A stretch of DNA of 64,000 nt from Alicyclobacillus sp. SO9 (GTDB lineage Bacteria; Bacillota; Bacilli; Alicyclobacillales; Alicyclobacillaceae). The DNA lies in NCBI RefSeq assembly GCF_016406125.1, contig NZ_CP066339.1, positions 372,001 through 436,000 of the forward strand, given 5' to 3'. Under the pieces are notes generated by a model. The model was not told where the DNA came from and made no database searches. It saw only the letters and a list, made by a program, of their open reading frames with translations. The translations under genes were made by a program, and so were the position numbers. Positions 52,938-61,760 of this stretch are shown in pieces (the stretch's first letter is position 1; each line of letters opens with the position of its first letter).

Positions 52938-54696
52938 CGGCAGCCCGCCTCGGTGTTCGCGCTGCGGCTTGGCCGTCTACCTGTTTGTCGGCCTGCTCGT
53001 TATCCTGCCTGTCCGCTTTCCTGTCCACTTGCCTGTCTGCGGTCCTGTCTGCTTGCTCGTTAGCCTGTTTGTTTCCTGGATGGAATGTCGCTGCAGTCTG
53101 TTTTGCTTTCGGGTAGCCAGCGTTGGCATAGCGAAGGACACCGAGTTGTGACTCATTCAACAAGACCCGCCTCACTTTGTTGCCGTTGCCTGGACTTCCA
53201 TCCAGAATCACGGTGGTTCCGGCGTGAATGGAGTACCCGATACCGACACCTCCGCCTTGCTGTACAGACACCAATGACGCGCCCGTACTTGCCATCAGGA
53301 GAGCGTTCAAAATCGGCCAGTCGGCGACCGCGTCGGATCCATCCAGCATCTGCTCCGTTTCGCGGTGGGGGGAGGCCATGGTTGCTCCAGCAAAGTGATC
53401 GCGAGTAATCGCCACAGGCCCCTTCAGTCCTCCCGCTTCCACAACCCGAACCAGTGCATCGATGAAGAGTTGACGCTCGTCATAAGTGAGCCATACGGAA
53501 CGGGCTGGCAGACCCTGGAAGTGAACGCGGTGTTCTGCATAGCGAATCCACGTCACCAAGCGCGTGTCATCCGGGAACGCTTTTAGCAGCCAGTCGTCAA
53601 TGGCGTAGATGTCTTCCGGATTACCGGATAGTGCAATGAAGCGAAGGGACTCGGTTCCTGCCGTCAACCTGTCTCTCGCAAACAGAGTAACAAAGGAAGG
53701 GATGGTCATGGCTTCTGGCAACTCAGGTTCAGCTTGTCCGCGCAGGTGATTTCCGTATTCAAACACGACCGATCCCGCTCTTCGAAACAGCAACATCGCC
53801 CCCACATGGCTGACAATGCTGTTTTTGGCCGACTTAATGTACTCATTGGGGTGTTCTACCCGCATCGCCCGAATTTCGCCAGCCTCTAGACCTGCGGGGA
53901 CATATCCGTTCAACAAATCATGCGCAGCCGTCTGGTCCGTCACAACATCCGGCACAATCCCCTGGGAAAGTACAAACTCGTATACTTCCACCGCATTTCC
54001 GACCAGACCAATGGTCCGCGCAATGCCCTGTGCAACTGCTTCATTTGCAAGGCGGAGAGCATCCATTGCGCTGTCTGTGGCAAAGTGAATAAAGTTGGTT
54101 TCCAGACGTTTCATCACTTTATCCCTGTCCACTTCCACAATAATAGCCACACCGCCGTTCATCTCAACGGCCAGCGGTTGCGCAGATCCCATCCCGCCAA
54201 GTCCGCTGCTCAGGACCAGCTTTCCTTTTAGTGTGCCGGCAAAGTGAGTATTCGCAATCTCCCACAGCGTTTCAAAGGTGGCTTGCAGGATTCCCTGTGC
54301 ACCAATGTATGCCCACGAAGAAGCCGTGGATTGTCCAAACAAAGTCAGGTTCTTCTGTTCCAGTTCACGAAAGTGACTCCAATTGGCCCAATTGGGCACC
54401 AGCATAGCGGTCGACATCACCACTCGCGGTGCGTCCTGATGCGTTCGGAAGACACCAACAGGCTTACCGGACTGAACCAGCAGTGTTTCATCATCTTCCA
54501 AGTTCTCAAGGGACTGTTTGATTGCCGCCAATGCATCGAAGTCCCGGACAGCCTTACCTCTCCCGTAGACAATCAGTTCATATGGATTTTCGGCCACATC
54601 GGGGGCCAGAACGTTCTCCAGAAGGCGATAGATTCCTTCTTGCTGCCAACCTTTGCAGTGCATTGTGGCCAGAACTTTTGCTGAAAGCACGTACAT
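52930..54696 (-). CDS. Divergent urocanate hydratase paralogue lacking the active-site Cys
   Basis: A 588-residue protein alignable with HutU along its length ([54 protein letters not shown]). Key positions differ: ARICW becomes ARSVW, so the conserved Cys is Val401; the HH before GGGVG is QQ; and CEGKGPFRW is replaced by another sequence. The NAD loop is kept. This suggests a urocanate analogue as substrate, as in thiourocanate and S-methyl-thiourocanate hydratases. The last 45 residues are a Q/A/D/R/K-rich repeat tail. AAAGGAC precedes ATG 54696. Confidence 0.85.
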   Translation of the reverse strand: MYVLSAKVLATMHCKGWQQEGIYRLLENVLAPDVAENPYELIVYGRGKAVRDFDALAAIKQSLENLEDDETLLVQSGKPVGVFRTHQDAPRVVMSTAMLVPNWANWSHFRELEQKNLTLFGQSTASSWAYIGAQGILQATFETLWEIANTHFAGTLKGKLVLSSGLGGMGSAQPLAVEMNGGVAIIVEVDRDKVMKRLETNFIHFATDSAMDALRLANEAVAQGIARTIGLVGNAVEVYEFVLSQGIVPDVVTDQTAAHDLLNGYVPAGLEAGEIRAMRVEHPNEYIKSAKNSIVSHVGAMLLFRRAGSVVFEYGNHLRGQAEPELPEAMTIPSFVTLFARDRLTAGTESLRFIALSGNPEDIYAIDDWLLKAFPDDTRLVTWIRYAEHRVHFQGLPARSVWLTYDERQLFIDALVRVVEAGGLKGPVAITRDHFAGATMASPHRETEQMLDGSDAVADWPILNALLMASTGASLVSVQQGGGVGIGYSIHAGTTVILDGSPGNGNKVRRVLLNESQLGVLRYANAGYPKAKQTAATFHPGNKQANEQADRTADRQVDRKADRQDNEQADKQVDGQAAARTPRRAADE

Positions 54697-54852
54697 TCGT
54701 CCTTTCCGATTCCCGCGGATTGCCCGATTCGCTACTTTTACTATAGGGGTTTGCTATGAATTCTGACAACAACAAGATATTCCCGGTCGGGAGCAACTCT
54801 GTCCATGGTTATTTTGTTTGAATATTTGTAGTATTGAGCCAACCTGCCAAAG

Positions 54853-54908
54853 AGACAAGGATTGAGACCCGCAACAGACATGAACACAGGTATGTCTTGT
54901 GCTTGTCT
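54853..54908. other. Nested hairpin in the divergent hutU2-permease region
   Basis: AGACAAG (54853-54859) pairs with CTTGTCT (54902-54908), and inside it AGACAT (54876-54881) pairs with ATGTCT (54892-54897). There is no T-run. It may be an RNA control element or a protein site. No known riboswitch consensus was recognised in this 341-bp region. Confidence 0.35.
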
Positions 54909-55037
54909 TTAAGATGGGTGAAAAGGCTTTCTGTATTTCGAAAATTCAGTGTACCGGAAGGGGGGAGTTGCATGTGAACTGCAAGCCCGCTGTTGGGTCA
55001 TGAGATAACGATACCGAATGAAGCGGAGGGATAAGAC

Positions 55038-56426
55038 GTGCAGGTTGAAAACCACAGTATTGATTTTATACCAGAGGATGAGCGGCATGGTCACATTTCT
55101 AATTTGTTCACTGTGTGGTTTGCATCCAATATGCAAATTACACCGTTGGTTACAGGTGCTCTTGCCATTGTCCTGGGTCTGAATCTGGCATGGAGCGTGA
55201 TTGTCATTATCCTTGGAAACTTAATTGGCGGAATTTTTATGGCCTACCACTCTGCCCAAGGTCCTAAGCTTGGCATTCCACAGATGATTCAAAGCCGAGC
55301 ACAATTTGGCGTCATAGGGGCCATGATTCCCTTAATTATTGTAATTCTGATGTATGTGGGCTTTTTTGCATCCAGCGGTGTTCTTGGCGGCCAGGCCCTG
55401 TCAGGGTTGACAAACTCTCATTTGAATACTAACTGGGCAATTATCATTCTCAGTCTGTTGACTTTAATGATTACGATAGTCGGGTATGATTTAATTCACT
55501 CACTGGAGCGCTGGCTTTCTCTGATTTTTGCTATTGTATTCATTTTTGTCACTGTGAAGGCCTTCTCGCTGCCGCTCCCTGCCCACAGTTGGTCACTGGC
55601 TGGTCCAAAGTGGCCCATGGTGCTTTTGACACTTACAATCGTTGTAACGTGGCAAATTGCTTATGCACCCTATGTTGCTGATTATTCACGCTATATGAAA
55701 AAAGAGACTTCCGTCGGCAAAACTTTTATCTATACTTATGCAGGCTCAGTCGTCAGCAGCGCTTGGATGATGATTCTCGGCGTCGTGCTGACACTAGGCA
55801 TTCCCAAGTTTCTCGATAATTCCAGTGTGAATGTGGCTCATCTCCTAGGCAAAGGCGCAGGTTCCATCCTGATGTACGTAATTATTGTTCTCGGTATCAT
55901 CGCCGTGAACGTACTGAACTTGTACGGTGCGTTCATGTCCATGACAACGTGTACGCAGGCTGTCATCGATATCAAGATTACCCGCAACGTACGGTCTGGT
56001 TTTGTCATCATAATGGCTGTCGTCGCAACAGTTCTGGCAGTTTGGGGCGAAGGAAACTTCTTGACCAATTTCACAGATTTCATTTTGTTCCTGGCATACT
56101 TTCTGATTCCGTGGACTGCTATTAATCTGGTGGACTTCTACTTCGTCCGTCACGGAGAATACAGTATTGCGGATATCTTTAAACTGGATGGTATTTACGG
56201 GCGTTACAATTGGAGAACACTGACTGTCTATGCCATTGGGGTTTTAGTGGAAATTCCGTTTATGAATACAACGTTCTATACAGGTCATTTGGCTAAAGCC
56301 ATGGGAGGAGCAGACATTTCCTGGATTGTGGGTCTGGTAGTTTCGGCACCATTGTACTACATCGTGATGAAAGGTAAGGCGGAGAGAGAAGTCGTGCCCC
56401 TTTCGGAAAGCACGCTGCACAATTGA
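55038..56426 (+). CDS. NCS1-family permease (cytosine/purine/hydantoin type)
   Basis: A 462-residue, twelve-helix permease of the nucleobase:cation symporter-1 family. The start (FIPEDERHGHISNLFTVWFA) and helix 1-3 region (NMQITPLVTGALAIVLGL, GPKLGIPQMIQSRAQFG) are typical, and ADYSRYMKKETS lies in the middle loop. Substrates include cytosine, purines, allantoin and hydantoins. It is divergent from the atypical HutU, so an imidazole-type compound is a reasonable guess. GTG 55038 follows GGAGGG. Confidence 0.87.
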   Translation: MQVENHSIDFIPEDERHGHISNLFTVWFASNMQITPLVTGALAIVLGLNLAWSVIVIILGNLIGGIFMAYHSAQGPKLGIPQMIQSRAQFGVIGAMIPLIIVILMYVGFFASSGVLGGQALSGLTNSHLNTNWAIIILSLLTLMITIVGYDLIHSLERWLSLIFAIVFIFVTVKAFSLPLPAHSWSLAGPKWPMVLLTLTIVVTWQIAYAPYVADYSRYMKKETSVGKTFIYTYAGSVVSSAWMMILGVVLTLGIPKFLDNSSVNVAHLLGKGAGSILMYVIIVLGIIAVNVLNLYGAFMSMTTCTQAVIDIKITRNVRSGFVIIMAVVATVLAVWGEGNFLTNFTDFILFLAYFLIPWTAINLVDFYFVRHGEYSIADIFKLDGIYGRYNWRTLTVYAIGVLVEIPFMNTTFYTGHLAKAMGGADISWIVGLVVSAPLYYIVMKGKAEREVVPLSESTLHN

Positions 56427-56435
56427 CATGTCTCC

Positions 56436-56466
56436 AGAGCGTGAGTTCTCTATGAATTCGCGCTCT
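56436..56466 (+). terminator. Weak terminator after the NCS1 permease
   Basis: AGAGCG (56436-56441) and CGCTCT (56461-56466) form a stem with a long loop, followed by CATTTATTCC. Only moderately convincing. Confidence 0.35.
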
Positions 56467-56734
56467 CATTTATTCCTCTATGTCCGCGGTCACAACTTTC
56501 ACAAAAACGAGGTCCCCGTTTGTCTTGACACTAAAATAAACCGAGTGTAACTAGTCGTTAATTGGCTGCGTCTCTTGTATTAAGGGGGCTCATACGACAT
56601 GAAGCGATTTAAACAGCAACTCTTGACTTGCCCAACCAAAGTGAGTCTTGAGCAACTGCAGATAAACTACATATCAAGATTTTATGATAACAGTAATGAC
56701 CGCTCATACGTCTATTCAAAAAAGGGGTGGTCAT

Positions 56735-57205
56735 GTGAAAAAAATCTTGGGCTCCATTGGAATGTGTTCTGGATTGTGTTCGCTCTTACTTGGGGGCTGT
56801 GGCACTACTTCACAATCAACATCACCTTACACTTCAAGTTCAACAGATGGTATTCAACCACCACCCGCTTGGGTTAAAGTCGGTAGTCAACAAATCAAGA
56901 TGGTCATAAACGGGTATCAATGGACTTATGGAAATCGTACAGCGATAGCCGATGCAGCTAACGACCCTGCAAAGCATCTCCATAAATATGATGAGTCAAT
57001 TGGAGCGAGAGTAACATTACGATTTGCTCAAAAACCCAACACCATCCAACTTGCAATGTGGAAGAATGGAAACCAGGTTTCTGAATCATCATTGGCTGGC
57101 TCCTTGTTTAGGTTGCCAACGACAGCCGGTGATTACACATATGAAGTCACTGGTCACTGGGATAATGACTATGTAACTTATGATTTTGCAGTTCACGTCC
57201 ATTAG
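56735..57205 (+). CDS. Small secreted lipoprotein
   Basis: A 156-residue protein. GTG 56735 follows AGGGGTGG. The signal peptide ends in the lipobox LLGGC (about residue 22), followed by a S/T-rich linker and a beta-rich domain (KMVINGYQWTYGNRTAI, IGARVTLRFAQKP, YTYEVTGHWDNDYVTY). Family unknown; it resembles small extracellular ligand-binding or adhesion lipoproteins of spore-formers. An overlapping frame from 56599 is not supported. Confidence 0.7.
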   Translation: MKKILGSIGMCSGLCSLLLGGCGTTSQSTSPYTSSSTDGIQPPPAWVKVGSQQIKMVINGYQWTYGNRTAIADAANDPAKHLHKYDESIGARVTLRFAQKPNTIQLAMWKNGNQVSESSLAGSLFRLPTTAGDYTYEVTGHWDNDYVTYDFAVHVH

Positions 57206-57246
57206 ACCATTGCTGTCGGCTTATTCGCCTATTTAAAGTGGCTAAG

Positions 57247-57914
57247 CGATCACAATCGGATTGGGCCAACGCCCGTTAGGGATCATTGCGATCACTAACT
57301 GCCTCACGCCAATCCAGACAGCCTGCGACGGCAGCGGGATCAACAAGATTTAACCAAACACAAGCGGAATGTATTAACATAAAATACTGTTACATCCAGT
57401 TCGATGCGCAGCGGAGCTGGTGCAGGCTCTCAGTCTGGGCTTCGTTCTTCGCTGCGCCCGTTGGTTAAGGATCCTTTTGCGCCCTATCCCAACCCTCGTC
57501 AAAAAATAGTGATCGATTCAATCCCTATCCCCAGTAGCCGTCTAGAATAGGGATCCCGTTGATCCCTATCAACTACGCCCCACTCTGCCGCCTCCCACAT
57601 TAGGGAGCTTTGCGATCACTAATGTCCCGGGCGCGGAGCATTAGGGATCTTTGCGATCACAATCGGATTGGGCCAACGCCCGTTAGGGATCATTGCGATC
57701 ACTAACTGCCTCACGCCAATCCAGACAGCCTGCGACGGCAGCGGGATCAACAAGATTTAACCAAACACAAGCGGAATGTATTAACATAACATACTGTTAC
57801 ATCCAGTCCGATGCGCAACGGAGCCGGTGCAGGCTCTCAGCGGGGCTCGGGCCTTTGTAGCGCCAGTTGGTTAAGGATCCTTTTGCTCCCTATCCCAACG
57901 CTCGTCAAAGTAAG
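57247..57914. repeat. Dispersed GATC-rich repeat, copy B, with a 260-bp direct duplication
   Basis: Bases 57247-57507 recur at 57654-57914 (offset 407) with few changes. Both begin CGATCACAATCGGATTGGGC and end near CCTATCCCAAC. The segment between, and the ends, carry TTAGGGATC...GATCACTAA dyads and match copy A at 42.6-42.9 kb. No gene is visible in the block. Confidence 0.85.
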
Positions 57915-57952
57915 GTTTCAGCATCACTTAGTTAGCAGTATTGTTCTTTCTG

Positions 57953-58090
57953 CTACGAGTGATTGAATAGCTTTGTGAAAAAGATATCGAAAAACTGATA
58001 CAAAAACATTAAGACAAAGGCAAGGACTACAACTCCTACTATTAAGCTAAGCAGTTTTAACGCTGGATTTTGCTGTTTCCACCAATTCAC
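57953..58090 (-). CDS. Small membrane protein of the ABC transporter unit (45 aa)
   Basis: GTG 58090, with GAGGAGG about 9-10 nt upstream, opens a 45-codon frame 29 bp after the ABC permease. The product is an almost continuous membrane helix (LLSLIVGVVVLAFVLMFLYQ) with a basic, aromatic start (NWWKQQ). It is the third gene of the unit and may be a transporter accessory or immunity-type peptide. Supported by ribosome site, length and context, not by homology. Confidence 0.6.
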   Translation of the reverse strand: MNWWKQQNPALKLLSLIVGVVVLAFVLMFLYQFFDIFFTKLFNHS

Positions 58091-58119
58091 TGGCTTATCT
58101 CCTCCTCAGGTCCAACAAT

Positions 58120-58866
58120 CTATTTCCATCTGAATTTTAGGGATGCCACCCCCGTGCAGACAATAAACACGGCGAGCAAATAATAGACGTCGAATTGCGT
58201 AACCTGACTTGTGCCGTTCCAATAGTAATTAAGGCCTTGAATAAAGCTTTTGGCAGGTATCCAGTGAGACAAGGTTGTCATGACACCTTGCATTTTTTCA
58301 ACGGGAATGAGTATGCCCCCTAATAGGTCAAAGAGGAAGAAAACAATCAGGGAAACAGAGAGTGCTGACCGCTCGTCATTGCTAAAAGTGCCCAGCAGCA
58401 ATCCGATGCTAATCATTGAAAGAAACCCCATGAGATAAAACAAACTAAACAGCATAAGATGACCGAAGTCAGGAATGCTGACTCCATAAATCATTTTTGC
58501 GATAGCGAGAATTAATAGCGATGAGAGAAATGTTACACAAAAGTAGACTAGAATCTGGGTGAACATAATCAGGAGTGGAGAAAATCCAATCAATTTGTAC
58601 CTGATATATATTTTGCGGCTTCTGTTCCCAGCCAGAGCTACAGACGTAGCAATGATTCCATTCGCGATGGCCGTTGCTGCGAAGGTGACAGGGATATAAT
58701 AATTAACGGTACCAATGTTTCCTAATTGCGCAGTGGGTTTGTTTCCATAGGCAGATGCGAAAATAAATAGGAGCAGCAGAGGGAATGCCAAGGAAAATAA
58801 AAAAGCAAAGGGTATTCTTGCAAACAGTTTAAATTCCAGCAGAAAGTACTTCATAAATTGCCTCAT
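58120..58866 (-). CDS. ABC-2-type transporter permease
   Basis: A 248-residue protein with six membrane helices in the ABC-2 pattern (FAFLFSLAFPLLLLFIFASA at the start, then the helices around YFCVTFLSSLLILAIAKMIY and LMGFLSMISIGLLLGTF, and the GGILIPVEKMQGVM loop). It overlaps the ATPase gene by 4 bp (ATGA), so the two are co-translated. Such two-gene exporters often handle antibiotics, peptides or lipids. Substrate not known. Confidence 0.87.
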   Translation of the reverse strand: MRQFMKYFLLEFKLFARIPFAFLFSLAFPLLLLFIFASAYGNKPTAQLGNIGTVNYYIPVTFAATAIANGIIATSVALAGNRSRKIYIRYKLIGFSPLLIMFTQILVYFCVTFLSSLLILAIAKMIYGVSIPDFGHLMLFSLFYLMGFLSMISIGLLLGTFSNDERSALSVSLIVFFLFDLLGGILIPVEKMQGVMTTLSHWIPAKSFIQGLNYYWNGTSQVTQFDVYYLLAVFIVCTGVASLKFRWK

Positions 58867-59573
58867 CGGTAAACGGCCTCGTACATGTATTCAAGACTTG
58901 GACTCATTGGGTGCATCTCTGATTTTACGTTGAGAGCCTTGATTAAATCATTTTTTGTCCCCTGGCCTAGAACCTCTCCGTCTTTCAGGAAGACGAAGTA
59001 GTCGCATACTGCTTCCAACTCGTCTAAATAGTGACTTGTCATCACAATACTCTGGCCGCTTTCCTTCAATTCATTCAGAAACTGAATGATGTCTTTTCGG
59101 TTGATTTGATCGACATTGGATGTTACTTCATCCAGAAACAAAAGTTCTGGCCGGTTAGCCAAAGCTGCCACAAGAGAGAATTTTTGCTTTTCTCCTCCTG
59201 ACAAATTGGAAACATACGCTTTCTTTTTCTTCAGCAGATTAAATTTCTCTAGTAAAGTATCTACGTACGCCCAGTTTCCATCCCCGTTCACGAGAATCAA
59301 ATCCAACATCTCATACAACCTTATTTTGCTGTGGTAGGACCCATCTTGGAGTTGAACCCCTATTTTCTTGTACAGCGTTCTGCGAGAGACATCCATCTTA
59401 ATTAAACCGGATGATGGCTTTTCAATGCCGATGAGACAGTGAATCAGCGTTGTCTTTCCGGAACCGTTTGGACCTACAAGGCCAATTGTGCGATTTGGTT
59501 CAACAGTGAGAGTTACGTTATTCAAGGCGAATCCCTTATAATTCCTGCAGAGGTTTTTTGCTTCAATCCGCAC
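58863..59573 (-). CDS. ABC transporter ATP-binding protein
   Basis: A 237-residue ATPase with Walker A GPNGSGKTT, Q-loop GVQLQDGSYHS, signature NLSGGEKQK, Walker B LLFLDEVTS and the H-loop MTSHYLDEL. GTG 59573 is chosen because GGGAGG lies about 8 nt upstream and the ATPase fold starts there. The same frame stays open upstream for 165 codons, which is treated separately. Partner of the ABC-2 permease. Confidence 0.9.
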   Translation of the reverse strand: MRIEAKNLCRNYKGFALNNVTLTVEPNRTIGLVGPNGSGKTTLIHCLIGIEKPSSGLIKMDVSRRTLYKKIGVQLQDGSYHSKIRLYEMLDLILVNGDGNWAYVDTLLEKFNLLKKKKAYVSNLSGGEKQKFSLVAALANRPELLFLDEVTSNVDQINRKDIIQFLNELKESGQSIVMTSHYLDELEAVCDYFVFLKDGEVLGQGTKNDLIKALNVKSEMHPMSPSLEYMYEAVYR

Positions 59574-60045
59574 GATGTCAGCCTCCCAATGGGGTTGTCG
59601 ATAAGATGACCTCTCACATATATTTTCTTCCTTAATAGGAACAATATATATTTTGTTGTGGAGGAGTTCAAGGTAAAAACGGAATTTTCTGAATGCAGTG
59701 GCATATTGGTTGTGGCCAGGTCGAAGTTGACCGTGTTTAGCGAGGAGATTTTGCGATACTTTGAGATAGGCGGTTTCTTTAGCCAGATTTTGGGGAGTAC
59801 CTTGGATTGAACGAGATTGGGGAAGGCAGACGTCATAGCCCATGCCGTCAACAAACCTCCAAACTACATCCCTCAATTTTGCAAACCTGTATGTTGCAAC
59901 CAAGGATGAAATGCTAGTGAAACATTTTGTAATCTGATTTCCACACGAATGATAAGGACATGTAATTGTGGCGGTGTACCCTTTTTGTATCAGCGATTTC
60001 ACAGTCCGATTAGCGGCTGCACTGATACTGCAACGGAGGGGTACA
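59574..60045 (-). other. 472-bp divergent region with a long open frame of unknown nature
   Basis: No stop occurs in the ATPase frame from 60068 to 59573. The translation includes a Cys-containing part (ITCPYHSCGNQITKCF) and a helical, aromatic part (ATAFRKFRFYLELLHNKIYI). An internal ATG at about 59842 has GGAGG 12 nt upstream. It could be an N-terminal extension, a separate short gene that has fused in frame, or the remnant of a decayed gene. A second frame here is open too. Confidence 0.3.
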
Positions 60046-61143
60046 GTGGCTTCACATGTACGATACAATCAGCTGGATTCTCTGAGAGGCATTGCAGCAC
60101 TGACTGTCGTGGCAGAACATTGTATGAATACCCTAGGGAAGGCCCCCGTTAAGAACTGGTTTGCTCACTTCAGCCCTTTGCACGTGCTCATTTCCGGTCA
60201 TCAAGCGGTGATTCTCTTCTTTTTGCTGAGCGGTTTCGTGCTTTCTCTTCCTTACTACCAAGGAAGGATCTATACGTATACCGAGTTTATCACCAAGCGA
60301 GTCTTTCGCCTGTACATTCCATATATCATTGCTTTGGCCTTTGGCTTGATGATGAGAGTTATCTTTGTTCATCATTCCATTGACGGATTGTGGGGCGGTC
60401 ACATTGGCCCCAAGATAATCCTGCAGGAATTGTTCATGCTTGACCAGTTCAATCAAAATTATGTCGATCCCGTTGTCTGGTCCCTTGTTCAAGAAATGCG
60501 CATCTCTTTGATTTTCCCGCTCTTGATTCTCTTTCTTTCCCGGTATAGATGGAAAACTGTGATTGTCACCGGATTCGCTGTTTCGTGTATCGGGATTTAT
60601 GTGCATCTTCTGTTTCGGTCACATGTCAATGTGTTTACAAATTATCCTGACACACTTCACTACATCATTATTTTCATCATGGGGGCCGTTCTGGCAAAGC
60701 ACAAGGATACACTAGTGGCCTACCTGCGCAGAACACCAAAAACCGCAAAATGGTCCCTCGGTATTACAGCACTCCTGTTGTACACGTATACCCAGAGCCT
60801 TCTATCGCAACACTGGGCGCTAGGACTGGGATTAACAGGAAGACTCATGTCAGATTGGATTACTGCACTCTCTGCCAGTGTTTTCATCCTGCTGGCCATC
60901 AGTGAGCCGGGAGTAAAGCGAGCTCTGTCTGTGCGCCCGCTTGTCTTTATTGGGAAAATATCCTTCAGCATTTATTTGTTTCACTTGATTATTCTTTTGT
61001 CGCTGATAAGCCTGTTTCCGCACCTCCATGTGCTGGATGTTGCGGGCACTTTCCTTTTGACCATTGGTCTCGCTACCGCAGGGTATTACTACGTGGAGCG
61101 ACCGAGCATCCGGATTGGCAAAATTGTAGTGCAGAGGCTCTAA
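60046..61143 (+). CDS. Acyltransferase family 3 (OafA/YrhL type)
   Basis: A 365-residue membrane acyltransferase of about ten helices that moves acyl groups onto polysaccharides, peptidoglycan or small molecules. It has QLDSLRGIAALTVVAEH near the start, the HQAVILFFLLSGFVLSLPY pattern, and ISFSIYLFHLIILLSLI near the end. GTG 60046 follows GGAGGGG. A strong terminator lies about 90 bp after the stop. Target unknown. Confidence 0.88.
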   Translation: MASHVRYNQLDSLRGIAALTVVAEHCMNTLGKAPVKNWFAHFSPLHVLISGHQAVILFFLLSGFVLSLPYYQGRIYTYTEFITKRVFRLYIPYIIALAFGLMMRVIFVHHSIDGLWGGHIGPKIILQELFMLDQFNQNYVDPVVWSLVQEMRISLIFPLLILFLSRYRWKTVIVTGFAVSCIGIYVHLLFRSHVNVFTNYPDTLHYIIIFIMGAVLAKHKDTLVAYLRRTPKTAKWSLGITALLLYTYTQSLLSQHWALGLGLTGRLMSDWITALSASVFILLAISEPGVKRALSVRPLVFIGKISFSIYLFHLIILLSLISLFPHLHVLDVAGTFLLTIGLATAGYYYVERPSIRIGKIVVQRL

Positions 61144-61234
61144 CTGAGAGATCGTAAATATAGCAGGTAACTTTTAGGATGTGCCACTTGAGTGAAGCCT
61201 AGGTACTGAGCTAAAATAAGACTCAGAATATGCT

Positions 61235-61268
61235 AGTACACCCTTAAGGAAAAGTGGTGTACTTTTTC
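61235..61268 (+). terminator. Intrinsic terminator after the acyltransferase
   Basis: AGTACACC (61235-61242) and GGTGTACT (61256-61263) form a perfect 8-bp stem followed by TTTTT. Confidence 0.85.
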
Positions 61269-61326
61269 ATTTGGCAGGTTCTACAATGACGAGAGAAGGT
61301 TCGTATCGAAATAAGGAGATGCCAGC

Positions 61327-61602
61327 ATGAATGAACTGGAGCAAGTGCGGCGCTTGCGTGAGCAATATGACAAGATTAAACGCGACGCTAATCGTCTCTA
61401 TGAACAATCGAACGGCGATAGAAACAGTTCTGACTATAAAGAAGCGGTGACAAATTGGATTGAACTGACATCCATTGCAGACCAACTTAAAGCCCTTGGC
61501 GTGCGCTTTGCAGATGTGAAGACAGTCAGAACGATTGGCTTGTTGGAGGGAACTGACGAAAAGAAGGTGGACGAACATTCCAACGAGCCGAAAGGTGAAT
61601 AA
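61327..61602 (+). CDS. Small helical protein of unknown function (91 aa)
   Basis: A charged, mostly helical protein with a likely coiled coil at the start (ELEQVRRLREQYDKIKRD) and an acidic, flexible end. ATAAGGAG lies 8-9 nt upstream of the ATG, and strong terminators lie before and after, so it is a single-gene unit. No family recognised. Confidence 0.7.
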   Translation: MNELEQVRRLREQYDKIKRDANRLYEQSNGDRNSSDYKEAVTNWIELTSIADQLKALGVRFADVKTVRTIGLLEGTDEKKVDEHSNEPKGE

Positions 61603-61684
61603 TCGCAGGGCGTTGTCCGGTGTGACCCTGCTCAATTCTAGAAACTGATTGATTAGGCCTGTGCCGGGTTAGTTCATCATTGTG

Positions 61685-61731
61685 AAGCTTCCATGTATCG
61701 TTTCACAAACGATATTTGGAAGCTTTTTTAT
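61685..61731 (+). terminator. Strong intrinsic terminator
   Basis: AAGCTTCCA (61685-61693) pairs with TGGAAGCTT (61717-61725), with an inner TATCGT/ACGATA stem, followed by TTTTTA. Confidence 0.85.
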
Positions 61732-61760
61732 GTGTTTTCTGCATCCCGTTCACCGTATGT

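Noticed and set aside
56599-56877. Frame overlapping the lipoprotein start
   Set aside because: The lipoprotein frame has the ribosome site, signal peptide and lipobox; this one has none.
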